DNA from: JACCWP01 sp963785115
Lineage (GTDB): Bacteria; Actinomycetota; Actinomycetes; Propionibacteriales; Nocardioidaceae
Assembly (NCBI GenBank): GCA_963785115.1
Contig: CAWATY010000006.1
Coordinates: 124,001-188,000, forward strand
Direction: 5' to 3'
DNA length: 64,000 nt
Positions 6,966-16,889 of this stretch are shown here, piece by piece (positions within the stretch are counted from its first letter, which is position 1; every line of letters begins with the position of its first letter). Under the pieces are notes generated by a model that saw only the letters and a list, made by a program, of their open reading frames with translations, made no database searches and had not been told where the DNA came from. Position numbers and translations under genes: made by a program.

Positions 6966-9557
6966 TCAGGAGGGGGTGGTGACCTGGAGGCCGTCGGTGT
7001 CGGGGTCGGCGTCGACCCGGACCGTGGAGCCGTCGGTGACGGTGCCGGCGAGCAGCGCCTTGGCCAGCCGGTCGCCGATGGCGGTCTGCACCAGCCGGCG
7101 CAGCGGTCGGGCGCCGTACGTCGGGTCGAAGCCGGTCAGCGCGAGCCACTCCCTCGCCGCGTCGCTCACCTCGAGGGTGATCCGGCGCGCGGCCAGCCGG
7201 CGGGCCAGCGCGGCCACCTGCAGGTCGACGATCCGGGCCAGGTCGTCGGTGCCGAGCTGGTCGAACAGCACGACCTCGTCGAGCCGGTTGAGGAACTCCG
7301 GCTTGAACGCCTGCCGAACCAGGCCCATGACCGCCTCGCGGGTGGCCTCGTCATCGAGGGTCTGGTCGGCCAGGAAGGCCGAGCCCAGGTTGGAGGTCAG
7401 CACCAGGATGGTGTTGCGGAAGTCGACGGTACGACCCTGCCCGTCGGTCAGCCGACCGTCGTCGAGCACCTGCAGCAGGATGTCGAAGACCTCGGGGTGC
7501 GCCTTCTCGACCTCGTCCAGCAGAACGACCGTGTACGGCCGCCGCCGGACCGCCTCGGTGAGCTGCCCGCCCTCCTCGTGACCGATGTAGCCGGGCGGCG
7601 CGCCCACCAGCCGGGCCACCGTGTGCTTCTCGGAGTACTCGCTCATGTCGAGGCGGACCATCGCCCGCTCGTCGTCGAACAGGAAGTCGGCCAGCGCCTT
7701 CGCGAGCTCGGTCTTGCCGACACCGGTCGGGCCGAGGAACAGGAACGACCCGGTCGGCCGGTCGGGATCGGAGATGCCGGCCCGCGCCCGGCGCACGGCG
7801 TCGGACACGGCGGTGACGGCACGACGTTGGCCGATCAGCCGGCGGCCGAGCTCGTCCTCCATCCGCAGCAGCTTGCCGGTCTCGCCCTCGAGCAGCCGTC
7901 CGGTGGGGATGCCGGTCCAGGCCGCGACCACCTCGGCGATCTCGTCCGGCCCGACCTCCAGGCGCACCATGGGGTCGGCGGCGGATCGCTCGCTCGCGTC
8001 CTGCGCCGCGGTGAGCTCGCGCTCGAGCGTGGGGATCTCGCCGTACGACAGTCGGGAGGCAGTCTCGAGGTCGCCGTCGCGCTGCGCCCGCTCGACCTGC
8101 ACCCGCAGCTCGTCGATGCGCTCCTTGATCTCGCCCACCCGGTTGAGGCCCTGTCGCTCGGCCTGCCAGCGGGCCTCGAGCCCGCGCAGCTCCTCCTCCT
8201 TGTCGGCCAGCTCGCCACGCAGCGCGGCCAGCCGCTCCACGCTCGCGGGGTCGCTCTCGTCGGCGAGGTGGAACTCCTCCATCTTCAGCCGGTCGACCGC
8301 GCGCCGGAGCTCGTCGATCTCGACCGGCGACGAGTCGATCTCCATCCGCAGCCGGCTGCTGGCCTCGTCGACCAGGTCGATCGCCTTGTCCGGCAGCTGC
8401 CGACCCGGGATGTAGCGGTGGCTCAGGGCCGCCGCGGCCACCAGTGCGGAGTCGGCGATCTCGACCTTGTGGTGCGCCTCGTACTTCTCCTTGAGCCCGC
8501 GCAGGATCGCGATCGTGTCCTCGACGCTGGGCTCGCCGACGAACACCTGCTGGAAGCGGCGCTCCAGCGCGGCGTCCTTCTCGATCCGCTCGCGGTACTC
8601 GTCCAGCGTGGTCGCGCCGATCATCCGCAGCTCGCCGCGGGCCAGCATCGGCTTGAGCATGTTGCCGGCGTCCATCGCGCCCTCGCCGCTCGCGCCAGCG
8701 CCCACGACCGTGTGCAACTCGTCGATGAACGTGATGACCTGCCCGTCGGACTGCTTGATCTCGTCGAGCACAGCGGTCAGCCGCTCCTCGAACTCACCGC
8801 GGAACTTCGCGCCCGCGACCATCGCACCGAGGTCGAGCGAGATCAGCCGCCGGTCGCGCAGCGACTCCGGCACGTCGCCCGCGATGATCCGCTGGGCGAG
8901 TCCCTCGACGACCGCGGTCTTGCCGACGCCGGGCTCGCCGATCAGCACCGGGTTGTTCTTGGTACGCCGCGACAGCACCTGGACCACGCGACGGATCTCG
9001 GCGTCCCGGCCGATCACCGGGTCGAGCCGCCCGTCGCGAGCCTGCTGGGTGAGGTCGATGCCGTACTTCTCCAGGGCCTGGTACGTGCTCTCGGGGTCCT
9101 GGGTGGTCACCCGGGCGGTGCCGCGGACCGCGCCGAACGCCTCCTGGAGGGACGCCGCGCTCGCACCGGCCGCCTCGAGCGACTCCCGCGCCGGGCCGGC
9201 GACCGTGGCCAGGCCCACCAGCAGGTGCTCGGTGGAGACGTACTCGTCGCCGAGCTCGCCGGCGAGGTCGCTGGCGCGCTGGAACACCTCGAGCAGCGAC
9301 CGAGACATCCCGGGGGCCTGCACGTTCGCGCCCTGGGCGCGGGGCAGGCCGGCCAGATGCTTGTCGACGTGGTCGGCGGCGACGGCCGGGTCGGCGCCGG
9401 CCGCGCGCATCAGCGCGACCGGCGTGCCGTCGGTGGGGGTGAGCAGGGCGGCGAGCAGGTGCGGCGAGTCGGTCTGAGGATGGCCCGCGACCGCGGCGCG
9501 CTGCACGGCCGCCGACACCGCTTCCTGGCTGCGGCGGGTGAGGCTGGAGGCGTCCAT
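6966..9557 (-). CDS. clpB: ATP-dependent disaggregase ClpB
   Basis: A cytosolic AAA+ hexamer that threads aggregated protein and works with DnaK/DnaJ/GrpE. The 863-aa protein has the N-terminal Clp repeat domain (SLTRRSQEAV onward), and AAA-1 with Walker A GEPGVGKTAVVEG near residue 205. It also has the ClpB-specific coiled-coil middle domain (about 400-520, rich in Glu, Arg and Leu) and AAA-2 with GPTGVGKTELAKAL near 603. The C-terminal sensor/arginine region is complete. ATG 9557 starts the canonical MDASSLTRRSQEAV and has a GAAGGA site; the frame upstream lacks homology. A HAIR-like HspR operator lies at 9610-9630, so heat induction by HspR release is likely. A terminator hairpin follows at 6890-6915. 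Confidence 0.97.
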   Translation of the reverse strand: MDASSLTRRSQEAVSAAVQRAAVAGHPQTDSPHLLAALLTPTDGTPVALMRAAGADPAVAADHVDKHLAGLPRAQGANVQAPGMSRSLLEVFQRASDLAGELGDEYVSTEHLLVGLATVAGPARESLEAAGASAASLQEAFGAVRGTARVTTQDPESTYQALEKYGIDLTQQARDGRLDPVIGRDAEIRRVVQVLSRRTKNNPVLIGEPGVGKTAVVEGLAQRIIAGDVPESLRDRRLISLDLGAMVAGAKFRGEFEERLTAVLDEIKQSDGQVITFIDELHTVVGAGASGEGAMDAGNMLKPMLARGELRMIGATTLDEYRERIEKDAALERRFQQVFVGEPSVEDTIAILRGLKEKYEAHHKVEIADSALVAAAALSHRYIPGRQLPDKAIDLVDEASSRLRMEIDSSPVEIDELRRAVDRLKMEEFHLADESDPASVERLAALRGELADKEEELRGLEARWQAERQGLNRVGEIKERIDELRVQVERAQRDGDLETASRLSYGEIPTLERELTAAQDASERSAADPMVRLEVGPDEIAEVVAAWTGIPTGRLLEGETGKLLRMEDELGRRLIGQRRAVTAVSDAVRRARAGISDPDRPTGSFLFLGPTGVGKTELAKALADFLFDDERAMVRLDMSEYSEKHTVARLVGAPPGYIGHEEGGQLTEAVRRRPYTVVLLDEVEKAHPEVFDILLQVLDDGRLTDGQGRTVDFRNTILVLTSNLGSAFLADQTLDDEATREAVMGLVRQAFKPEFLNRLDEVVLFDQLGTDDLARIVDLQVAALARRLAARRITLEVSDAAREWLALTGFDPTYGARPLRRLVQTAIGDRLAKALLAGTVTDGSTVRVDADPDTDGLQVTTPS

Positions 9558-9609
9558 TCGTGTCCTTCGTCGGGTGTGCAGGGAGTCTGTCAGTCTCAAC
9601 GCGGCGAAA

Positions 9610-9630
9610 GTTGAGTCGATTCCCCTCAAC
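9610..9630. promoter_or_regulatory. HAIR-like HspR operator upstream of clpB
   Basis: GTTGAGT (9610-9616), 7-bp spacer, CCTCAAC (9624-9630), close to the HAIR consensus CTTGAGT-N7-ACTCAAG. A second partial half-site pair, CTCAAC (9595-9600) with GTTGAG (9610-9615), overlaps it. An hspR gene lies nearby at 10218-10616. Confidence 0.75.
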
Positions 9631-9640
9631 TTGAGGCTTC

Positions 9641-9695
9641 GAGTGGCGCAAGAATGCCCGTTTCCCGCCACCAAACGCGCACTCTTGCGCCACTC
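9641..9695. repeat. 55-bp palindromic element with 23-bp arms
   Basis: Left arm 9641-9663 starts GAGTGGCGCAAGAATG; right arm 9673-9695 ends CTCTTGCGCCACTC. The arms are inverted copies matching at 21 of 23 positions, with the outer 13 bp perfect and a 9-bp loop. It lies between the clpB promoter and the 3' end of the lipoprotein gene. It could act as a terminator for that gene, but its length and symmetry suggest a REP-type or miniature element. Confidence 0.8.
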
Positions 9696-9738
9696 GGCGG
9701 AGATGGGTCCGGCGGTGGTGGGGCGCCGGCGGGCGGGG

Positions 9739-10182
9739 TCAGGCGCGGCGGACGACCTGGGCCTGGCAGCTGAGCTCGCCCTCGGCGGGGGCCGGCAGCG
9801 AGGTCAGCTCGACCGGCAGCGACTCGCCGCCGGCGAGCGTCACGCGCTGCCGCTTGGCCTGGGCGGTGGTGCTGGTCGGCCCGGCCACCAGCACGGTCAG
9901 CACGTAGTCGGCATCGTCGGCACCCGAGTTCGTGAGCGTGCCGCTCGCCGCCCAGGTGCCGTCGTCGTCGGGCGCGCAGACGAAGCCGGACAGCGCGGCC
10001 GGGTCAGCCTCGCCCGCGGGGCCGTCCGGCTCGTCCGTGGTGGCGGTCGGGGTGGTGGCCGGCGGGTCGGCCGACGGCGCCTCGGCCGGGGGGCTGCACG
10101 CCCCCGCGACCACGACGACCGCGGCAGCTGCGGCCAGCCGGAGCAGGCCCGCCAGCGGTCGGCCGGACGTCGCAGAACCCAC
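9739..10182 (-). CDS. Putative secreted lipoprotein of unknown function
   Basis: A 147-aa protein with a signal peptide: hydrophobic LAGLLRLAAAAAVVVVAG followed by lipobox VAGAC, so Cys29 would be lipidated. A Pro/Thr/Asp-rich linker of about 35 aa follows, then a domain of about 85 aa. That domain includes GFVCAPDDDGTWAASGTLTN and DYVLTVLVAG, a pattern suggestive of an Ig-like beta-sandwich on the outer face of the membrane. Two further cysteines (CAPD and CQAQ) could pair. GTG 10182 is the first start that gives the complete signal peptide. I recognise no named family. Its neighbour upstream is hspR, but the lipoprotein is not an obvious chaperone component. Confidence 0.65.
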   Translation of the reverse strand: MGSATSGRPLAGLLRLAAAAAVVVVAGACSPPAEAPSADPPATTPTATTDEPDGPAGEADPAALSGFVCAPDDDGTWAASGTLTNSGADDADYVLTVLVAGPTSTTAQAKRQRVTLAGGESLPVELTSLPAPAEGELSCQAQVVRRA

Positions 10183-10217
10183 GACCCGATCACACCACGG
10201 CCGGGCCGGTGATCGGC

Positions 10218-10616
10218 TCAGCCGCGCCGCCAGACGACCAGCTGGGTCGACCGGTCGGGCGCGCGTACGGGCAGGTTGGGCGAGGTGGCCAGCGCCTGGT
10301 GGGCGGCGGCGAGCTCGGCCTGCAGCTCGGCCACCTGCTGGCGCAGGACGACCACCTGCCGCTCGAGGTCGAGGACCCGACGCACGCCTTCGAGCCCGAG
10401 CCCCTCACCAGTGAGCCGGACCACGGCGTGCAGCAGCTCGATGTCGCGCATCGAGTAACGCCGGCCGCCGCCACCGGTACGACCCGGCGACACCAGCCCG
10501 AGCCGGTCGTACGTGCGCAACGTCTGCGGGTGCAGCCCGGTGAGCTGCGCGGCCACGCTGATCACGAACACCGGGGTCTCCGGGGCGGGCAGCGGCTCCT
10601 TGCGCGGGACGTCCAT
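10218..10616 (-). CDS. hspR: Heat-shock repressor HspR (MerR family)
   Basis: A MerR-type winged-helix repressor that binds HAIR sequences and is thought to use DnaK as co-repressor. The DNA-binding domain VFVISVAAQLTGLHPQTLRTYDRLGLVSPGR occupies about residues 17-47, the wing includes GGGRRYSMRDI, and a coiled coil (LERQVVVLRQQVAELQAEL) follows. ATG 10616 is preceded by GGGAGG at good spacing; ATG 10637 is a possible longer start. The encoded length is 132 aa. It is the last gene of dnaK-grpE-dnaJ-hspR, giving autoregulation. HAIR-like sites are present before dnaK and clpB. Confidence 0.93.
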   Translation of the reverse strand: MDVPRKEPLPAPETPVFVISVAAQLTGLHPQTLRTYDRLGLVSPGRTGGGGRRYSMRDIELLHAVVRLTGEGLGLEGVRRVLDLERQVVVLRQQVAELQAELAAAHQALATSPNLPVRAPDRSTQLVVWRRG

Positions 10617-10669
10617 CACGCCTCCCTCACCATGCACGCCACGCGGTCAGCCACGAGATCAGCCACCGG

Positions 10670-11794
10670 TCAGCCCTGCGGCTCGAAGAGGGTCGCACGC
10701 GGGTCGTCGGTGCCGCGGGACTGCCGGTAGGCCTCGAGCGCCGCCCGGGCCTCGTCGGTGAGCTCGTCCGGCACCTGCACCGAGACGCTGACCAGCAGGT
10801 CGCCGCGGGTGCCGTCGCGCCGGGTGGATCCCTTGCCCCGGGCCCGGAAGGTGCGTCCGGTCGGGGTGCCGGGCGGGACCTTGATCGAGACCGACCGCCC
10901 GTCGAGGGTCGGGACCGAGATCGTCCCACCGAGCGCGGCCTCGTCGAGACTGATCGGCACGGTGACGGTCAGGTTGTCGCCACGGCGGCCGAACACCTTG
11001 TGCGGGCTCACGTGCACGGTGACGTAGAGGTCGCCGGCGGGTCCGCCGCGCTCGCCGGGAGCACCCTTGCCTCGCAGCCGGATCCGCTGTCCGTCCTTCA
11101 CGCCGGCCGGGATGCGTACCTGCATCGTGCGCGACGACGCCGCGCGCCCCGACCCGTGACACGTCGGGCACGGGTCGTCGACGACCATGCCCCGACCACG
11201 GCAGTGCGTGCAGGGCTCGGTCATCGCGAACAGCCCGCCGGTGGCGGACGTCTGCATACCGGTGCCCTCGCAGTACTCGCAGACCCGGGGGACGGTGCCC
11301 TTGCGGGCGCCGGTGCCGCGACAGTCGCGGCAGGCGGCGTCGCTGGTCATCCGCAGCGGCACGGTCACGCCGTCGACGGCCTGCTCGAAACCGATCCTCG
11401 CCTCGGTCTCGACGTCGGCGCCGCGACGCGGCTGCGCGGTGGAGCGGGTACGCCCACCACCGCCGCCGAAGATGCCGCCGAGCAGGTCGGACAGGTCGAA
11501 GCCGCCGGCCGTCGGACCACCGCCCCCACCGGGGAAGCGGACGCCGCTGCCGGAGCCGAACATCGCCCGCTGCTCGTCGTACTGCTTGCGCTTCTCGGGT
11601 GAGGACAGCACCGCGTAGGCCTCGGAGATGACCTTGAACCGCTCCTCGGCCTTGGGGTCACCGTGCCGGGCGTCGGGGTGGTTCTCCCGCGCCAGCTTGC
11701 GGTAGGCCTTCTTGATGTCGTCGGTCGACGCGTCCTTGGACACGCCGAGCGTCTGGTAGAAGTCCTTGCCGATCCAGTCGCTGCTCACCGCCAC
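10670..11794 (-). CDS. dnaJ: Chaperone protein DnaJ
   Basis: A 374-aa Hsp40 co-chaperone that stimulates DnaK ATPase and delivers unfolded proteins. The J domain at residues 11-76 contains the HPD motif (ENHPDARHGD). A Gly/Phe-rich region follows (GGIFGGGGGR near 110). Four zinc-binding CxxCxGxG repeats come next: CRDCRGTG, CEYCEGTG, CTHCRGRG and CPTCHGSG. The C-terminal substrate-binding barrel is intact, making this a full type I DnaJ. GTG 11794 sits next to a strong AGGAGGGAGG; GTG 11788 is an equally plausible start. It lies 56 bp after grpE and 53 bp before hspR in the same operon. Confidence 0.95.
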   Translation of the reverse strand: MAVSSDWIGKDFYQTLGVSKDASTDDIKKAYRKLARENHPDARHGDPKAEERFKVISEAYAVLSSPEKRKQYDEQRAMFGSGSGVRFPGGGGGPTAGGFDLSDLLGGIFGGGGGRTRSTAQPRRGADVETEARIGFEQAVDGVTVPLRMTSDAACRDCRGTGARKGTVPRVCEYCEGTGMQTSATGGLFAMTEPCTHCRGRGMVVDDPCPTCHGSGRAASSRTMQVRIPAGVKDGQRIRLRGKGAPGERGGPAGDLYVTVHVSPHKVFGRRGDNLTVTVPISLDEAALGGTISVPTLDGRSVSIKVPPGTPTGRTFRARGKGSTRRDGTRGDLLVSVSVQVPDELTDEARAALEAYRQSRGTDDPRATLFEPQG

Positions 11795-11850
11795 CTCCCT
11801 CCTCGCGCTCGTCCCTGTTGCCCGATCACCAGGTGCGGCGACCCTCGTCG

Positions 11851-12470
11851 TCAGGTGTCCCCACGCCGGCCTGGCCCGTCTCGTCGTGACGACGTCGGGG
11901 CCGGCGACGTCGCGTCGACCGGGCCGGGGCCCTCCGGCGCCTCCGCCTCGTCGAGGGTGGGTGCCGCGACCGCCGTGGCGGGCTCGACGACCGCCACCCG
12001 CGCCGGACGCAGCACCCGGTCGCCGACCCGGTAGCCCGGCTGCAGGATCGCCCGCGCCGTCGGTCCGTCGACGTCGTCGGACAGCTCGTGCATGAGCGCC
12101 TCGTGCACCCGCGGGTCGAACGGCTCGCCGGCCTCGCCGAAACGCTCGAGGCCCAACGTGGTCAGCGTCCGCTGCAACGCGTCGGCGACCGCCTTGAAGC
12201 CCCCGGTGAGCTCGCCGTGCTGGTCGGCACGGTCGAGGTCGTCGAGGACGGGCAGCAGGCCGGTGAGCACGCCGGCGAGCGCGGTGTCGCGCACGATCGC
12301 GCGGTCTCGGTCGACACGTCGCTTGTAGTTGACGTACTCGGCCTGCAACCGCTGCAGGTCGGCGGTCCGCTCGTCGAGCTGCTGCTGCAGCTCGACGAGC
12401 GGGTCCGGGACGTCCGCCACACCGTCACCCTCGGGGGACTGCTGCTCGGGCTCGCGCTCGGGCTGCTGGG

Positions 12471-12474
<4 letters not shown>
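11851..12474 (-). CDS. grpE: Nucleotide exchange factor GrpE
   Basis: Releases ADP from DnaK and so resets the chaperone cycle. The 207-aa protein has an acidic, Gln/Glu-rich N-terminus, then the long dimerising helix (LQQQLDERTADLQRLQAEYVNYKRR). The four-helix/beta-wing domain contains LLPVLDDLDRA, LERFGEAGEPFDPRVHEAL and the signature VLQPGY-like ILQPGYRVGDRVLRPARV. The C-terminal tail is longer than usual and rich in Pro/Ala. ATG 12474 overlaps the dnaK stop codon by 4 bp (ATGA), indicating translational coupling. Confidence 0.95.
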
Positions 12475-14330
<1,856 letters not shown>

Positions 14331-14384
14331 GGGGTCCTCCTGAAAAATCGGGTTCGGGGTGCGGGCGACGCGGTCTCACCGCGC

Positions 14385-14405
14385 CTTGAGTCTGTACGGC
14401 TCAAC
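14385..14405. promoter_or_regulatory. HAIR-like HspR operator upstream of dnaK
   Basis: CTTGAGT (14385-14391), 7-bp spacer, GCTCAAC (14399-14405), lying 55 bp upstream of the dnaK ATG. The left half is a perfect HAIR half-site; the right half differs at two positions from the consensus. Confidence 0.8.
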
Positions 14406-14471
14406 TTTAGTCAGCCGCGGATTGTTCCCCACCCCGGACCCCGGTGTTCCAGGGAGTACCGGTCCCGTGGG

Positions 14472-15050
14472 TCAGCCGGCCGGGTCGAGGTCGCGGACCA
14501 TCATGACCTCGTCGCGGTCGTCACCCGGCGCGACCCGTACCGCCCTCGGGTGCCGGCCGACGACGGTGTAGCCCAGCCGGGAGTAGAAGTCCTCGGTGCC
14601 GTGTCCCGCGCGCACCGTCAGCTGCAGCTGCTCGAGGCCGAGTCGCGACCCGAGCTCGTGCAGGCCGCGCATCAGCAGCAGGCCGGCACCCCTGCCCTGG
14701 TGGTGGGGGTGGACCATCACCCGCAGCACCGTGCGCCAGTGCCGGCAGAGATCGGTGTCCCGGTCCACCAGCAGGCCCATGCCCACCGCCGCGCCGCGGG
14801 CCTCGTCGCCGCCTCCCTCGCCGTCCCCCTCGCCGTCCCCATCCCGGAGCACACCGAGGGCGTCGGCACCCGCGGCGACCCTGGCCAGCGCGGCGTCCAG
14901 CACCTCGGCGACGGCGTCGACCTGCGCCGGCGGGGTGAAACCGACGCTGCCCCCCGCGTCGGTGACGGCGACCCAGGTGCGCAGCAGGTCGGCGCGCAGC
15001 TGCGGGTCCGTCGCGGCCGCGGGCTCGACCGCCTCGAACGTCAACGCCAT
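14472..15050 (-). CDS. GNAT family N-acetyltransferase
   Basis: A 192-aa protein of the Gcn5-related acetyltransferase fold; substrate unknown. The acetyl-CoA-binding motif A is clear: VLRVMVHPHHQGRGAGLLLMRGL at about residues 112-134, followed by LEQLQLTV and FYSRLGYTVVGRH (motif B). The preceding loop carries a Gly/Asp/Glu-rich low-complexity insert (GDGEGDGEGGGDE, about residues 71-83) that is unlikely to be structured. ATG 15050 is chosen because AAGGAG stands at the right distance; a longer upstream frame is Cys/Arg-rich and not credible. Confidence 0.82.
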   Translation of the reverse strand: MALTFEAVEPAAATDPQLRADLLRTWVAVTDAGGSVGFTPPAQVDAVAEVLDAALARVAAGADALGVLRDGDGEGDGEGGGDEARGAAVGMGLLVDRDTDLCRHWRTVLRVMVHPHHQGRGAGLLLMRGLHELGSRLGLEQLQLTVRAGHGTEDFYSRLGYTVVGRHPRAVRVAPGDDRDEVMMVRDLDPAG

Positions 15051-15168
15051 CTCGGATCTCCTTGTTGCGACCGATTCGCAACAGCAGCCTATCCCGCGCC
15101 ACACCCCAGACGCTGATCCACACAAAGGGGATGAAATGACCCCCTGGCGAGGCAGGGTGGGGCCCGAG

Positions 15169-15212
15169 CCCAGTCATCACCCAGTCATCGCCCAGTCATC
15201 GCCCAGTCATCG
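15169..15212 (+). repeat. 11-bp tandem direct repeat, four copies, upstream of the GH19-like gene
   Basis: CCCAGTCATCG repeats at 15180-15190, 15191-15201 and 15202-15212, with a one-mismatch copy at 15169-15179. The period of 11 bp is close to one helical turn. The array ends 20 bp before the likely start codon of the secreted protein gene, in the 5' leader or promoter region. Confidence 0.85.
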
Positions 15213-15232
15213 CCCGAGAAGGGATGCCTCCC

Positions 15233-16189
15233 ATGCGAACCCGCCCCTCCGTCCGCGCGGTCCTGGTGGCCGCCGCCGCGACCTCGATCGCCGCCGCCGG
15301 CCTGCTGGTCGCCAGTCCTGCCCAGGCCGCGGAGTTCCAGACCTACGGCTCCGGCGTCAACGTCCGGGCCGACGCGACCACGCAGTCGGCCGTCGTCGGC
15401 ACCCTCAGCGGCCCGACGACCATCGACGTCGACTGCCAGAAGAACGGCGAGCGGGTCATCACCGACGGCGGCGGAGACAGCACCTGGTGGGCACACGTCC
15501 CCGCGCTCGGCGGGTACGTGACGGTCGCGTACGTCGACATCCCCGAGTCCCAGCTGCCGGGCGTCGCCGAGTGCGAAGCCCCGCCGCCCGCCGCAGGCGA
15601 CGTCACGCTGGCCGAGCTCGAGGCCATCTACGGCGACCTGTCCGACGACGCCACCATCGAGGCCGGCCTGCCCTCGCTCAACGCCGCGATGACCGAGGCA
15701 GGCATCACCACCCCGGCCCGCAAGGCCGCCTTCCTGGCCACGCTGCGCAACGAGAGCGGGTTCCGCTACAACGCCAGCGAGGCCGCCAGCTCGGCCACGT
15801 ACAAGGGCCGCGGCTTCATCCAGATCACCGGCGACTTCAACTACGGCCCGGCCGGCGACTGGCTCGGGGTCGACCTGCTCGGCAACCCCGAGCTGGCCGC
15901 GTCGCTCGACTACAGCGCCCAGATCGCGCGCTGGTACTGGACGGTCGCCCGCGACATCAACCCGATGGCCGACGACCTCGACATGGCCGCGGTCAACGTC
16001 GCGATCGGGTACGCGCCGAGCGACGCCGAGGACGCCGAGCGCTGCGCTGACTTCCAGGCCGCGCTGGCGTACTACAACGGCTCGGTCCCGCCCGGCGTCA
16101 ACTGCACCCGCGGCGCGACCGCAGCCTCCTCGCCCGCCCAGGCGCAGGAGTACGCCCAGCAGGAGCAGGCCTGGAGCCCGTCCGACTGA
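15233..16189 (+). CDS. Secreted SH3-domain plus GH19/lysozyme-like glycan hydrolase
   Basis: A secreted protein of about 318 aa. A Sec signal peptide ends near SPAQAAEF (residue 33). A bacterial SH3-type domain follows (YGSGVNVRADATTQSAVVGTL to YVTVAYVD). Then comes a helical lysozyme-like domain with FLATLRNESGFRYNASE (catalytic-type Glu), YKGRGFIQITGDFNY and NPELAASLDYSAQIARWYW, a pattern of GH19 chitinase/endolysin folds. It probably cleaves peptidoglycan or chitin outside the cell; the SH3 domain would bind the wall. ATG 15233 has GAGAAGG at good spacing; ATG 15224 is too close to it. The tail is Ala/Gln-rich. Four 11-bp repeats lie just upstream. Confidence 0.82.
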   Translation: MRTRPSVRAVLVAAAATSIAAAGLLVASPAQAAEFQTYGSGVNVRADATTQSAVVGTLSGPTTIDVDCQKNGERVITDGGGDSTWWAHVPALGGYVTVAYVDIPESQLPGVAECEAPPPAAGDVTLAELEAIYGDLSDDATIEAGLPSLNAAMTEAGITTPARKAAFLATLRNESGFRYNASEAASSATYKGRGFIQITGDFNYGPAGDWLGVDLLGNPELAASLDYSAQIARWYWTVARDINPMADDLDMAAVNVAIGYAPSDAEDAERCADFQAALAYYNGSVPPGVNCTRGATAASSPAQAQEYAQQEQAWSPSD

Positions 16190-16199
16190 CCCGGCGCCG

Positions 16200-16889
16200 C
16201 TAGGCCAGCAGCCAGGGCAGGCAGGCCAGGGCGGTGCCGGCGGCGAGGACGGCGGTGTCGGTCGGCGTCCAGCCGGCCGGCTCCGCCCAGGTGCGGTGCT
16301 GCGCGGTGGCGAAACCGCGGGCGTCCATCGCCACGGCCTGGCGACCGGCACCGCGCAGGGTCGCCACCAGCAGCGCGAACGTCATCCGGCTCGCGTGCCG
16401 GATCCGCGCGACCGGGCTGCGGCCGGGCCCGAGACCGCGGGCCCGGCGGGCCCGGTCGAGCTCGCCCCACACCGCACCGAGGTGCTCCACCCGCTGCAGC
16501 CCGGACACGACGGCGACCACGGGTCGCGCCGGCATCCGGAGCCGCTGACCGAGCTGGTCGCCGAGCCGGGCGGGGTCGATCAGCGGTGCCAGCAGCACTC
16601 CGGGCAGCGACAGCACGAGCACCCGGCAGGACGCGGTCGCCGCCAGCGCGAGGTCGTGCCCGCCGAGCAGCCAGGTCGACCACGCCACCGACAGCGCGGC
16701 CACGGCCGGGGCCAGCAGCCGCCAGGCCCCGCGGACCAGCCCCGGCACCAGCAGCACTGCCAGCGCCGCCACGACGGCCAACGCCGTCGACGCTGCTCGC
16801 AGGTCGTCGAGGGCCAGCGACGCCGGCACCCCGAGCAGGCCCACCGTGAGCAGCGCCAGCGGGTTGGTCCGCGCCAGCACGCCCCTCAT
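16200..16889 (-). CDS. ykoC: Energy-coupling factor transporter transmembrane protein (EcfT/YkoC/CbiQ family)
   Basis: A 229-aa integral membrane T-component that couples ATP hydrolysis to substrate-binding S-component movement. Hydrophobic segments occupy the first 115 residues, then a cytosolic helical region carries the two characteristic Ala-Arg-Gly coupling motifs (RARRARGLGPG near 146 and AMDARGFA near 188). A last membrane span is at the C-terminus. ATG 16889 overlaps the stop of the ATPase gene by 4 bp. Third gene of the riboswitch-controlled cluster ykoE-ykoD-ykoC. Confidence 0.88.
   Translation of the reverse strand: MRGVLARTNPLALLTVGLLGVPASLALDDLRAASTALAVVAALAVLLVPGLVRGAWRLLAPAVAALSVAWSTWLLGGHDLALAATASCRVLVLSLPGVLLAPLIDPARLGDQLGQRLRMPARPVVAVVSGLQRVEHLGAVWGELDRARRARGLGPGRSPVARIRHASRMTFALLVATLRGAGRQAVAMDARGFATAQHRTWAEPAGWTPTDTAVLAAGTALACLPWLLA

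Noticed and set aside
7497..9614. 705-aa plus-strand frame opposite clpB
   Set aside because: Antisense shadow of clpB.
15051..15168. Possible cyclic-di-AMP (ydaO) riboswitch before a wall hydrolase
   Set aside because: The conserved segments of that riboswitch are not present; only repeats and GC-rich sequence are seen.
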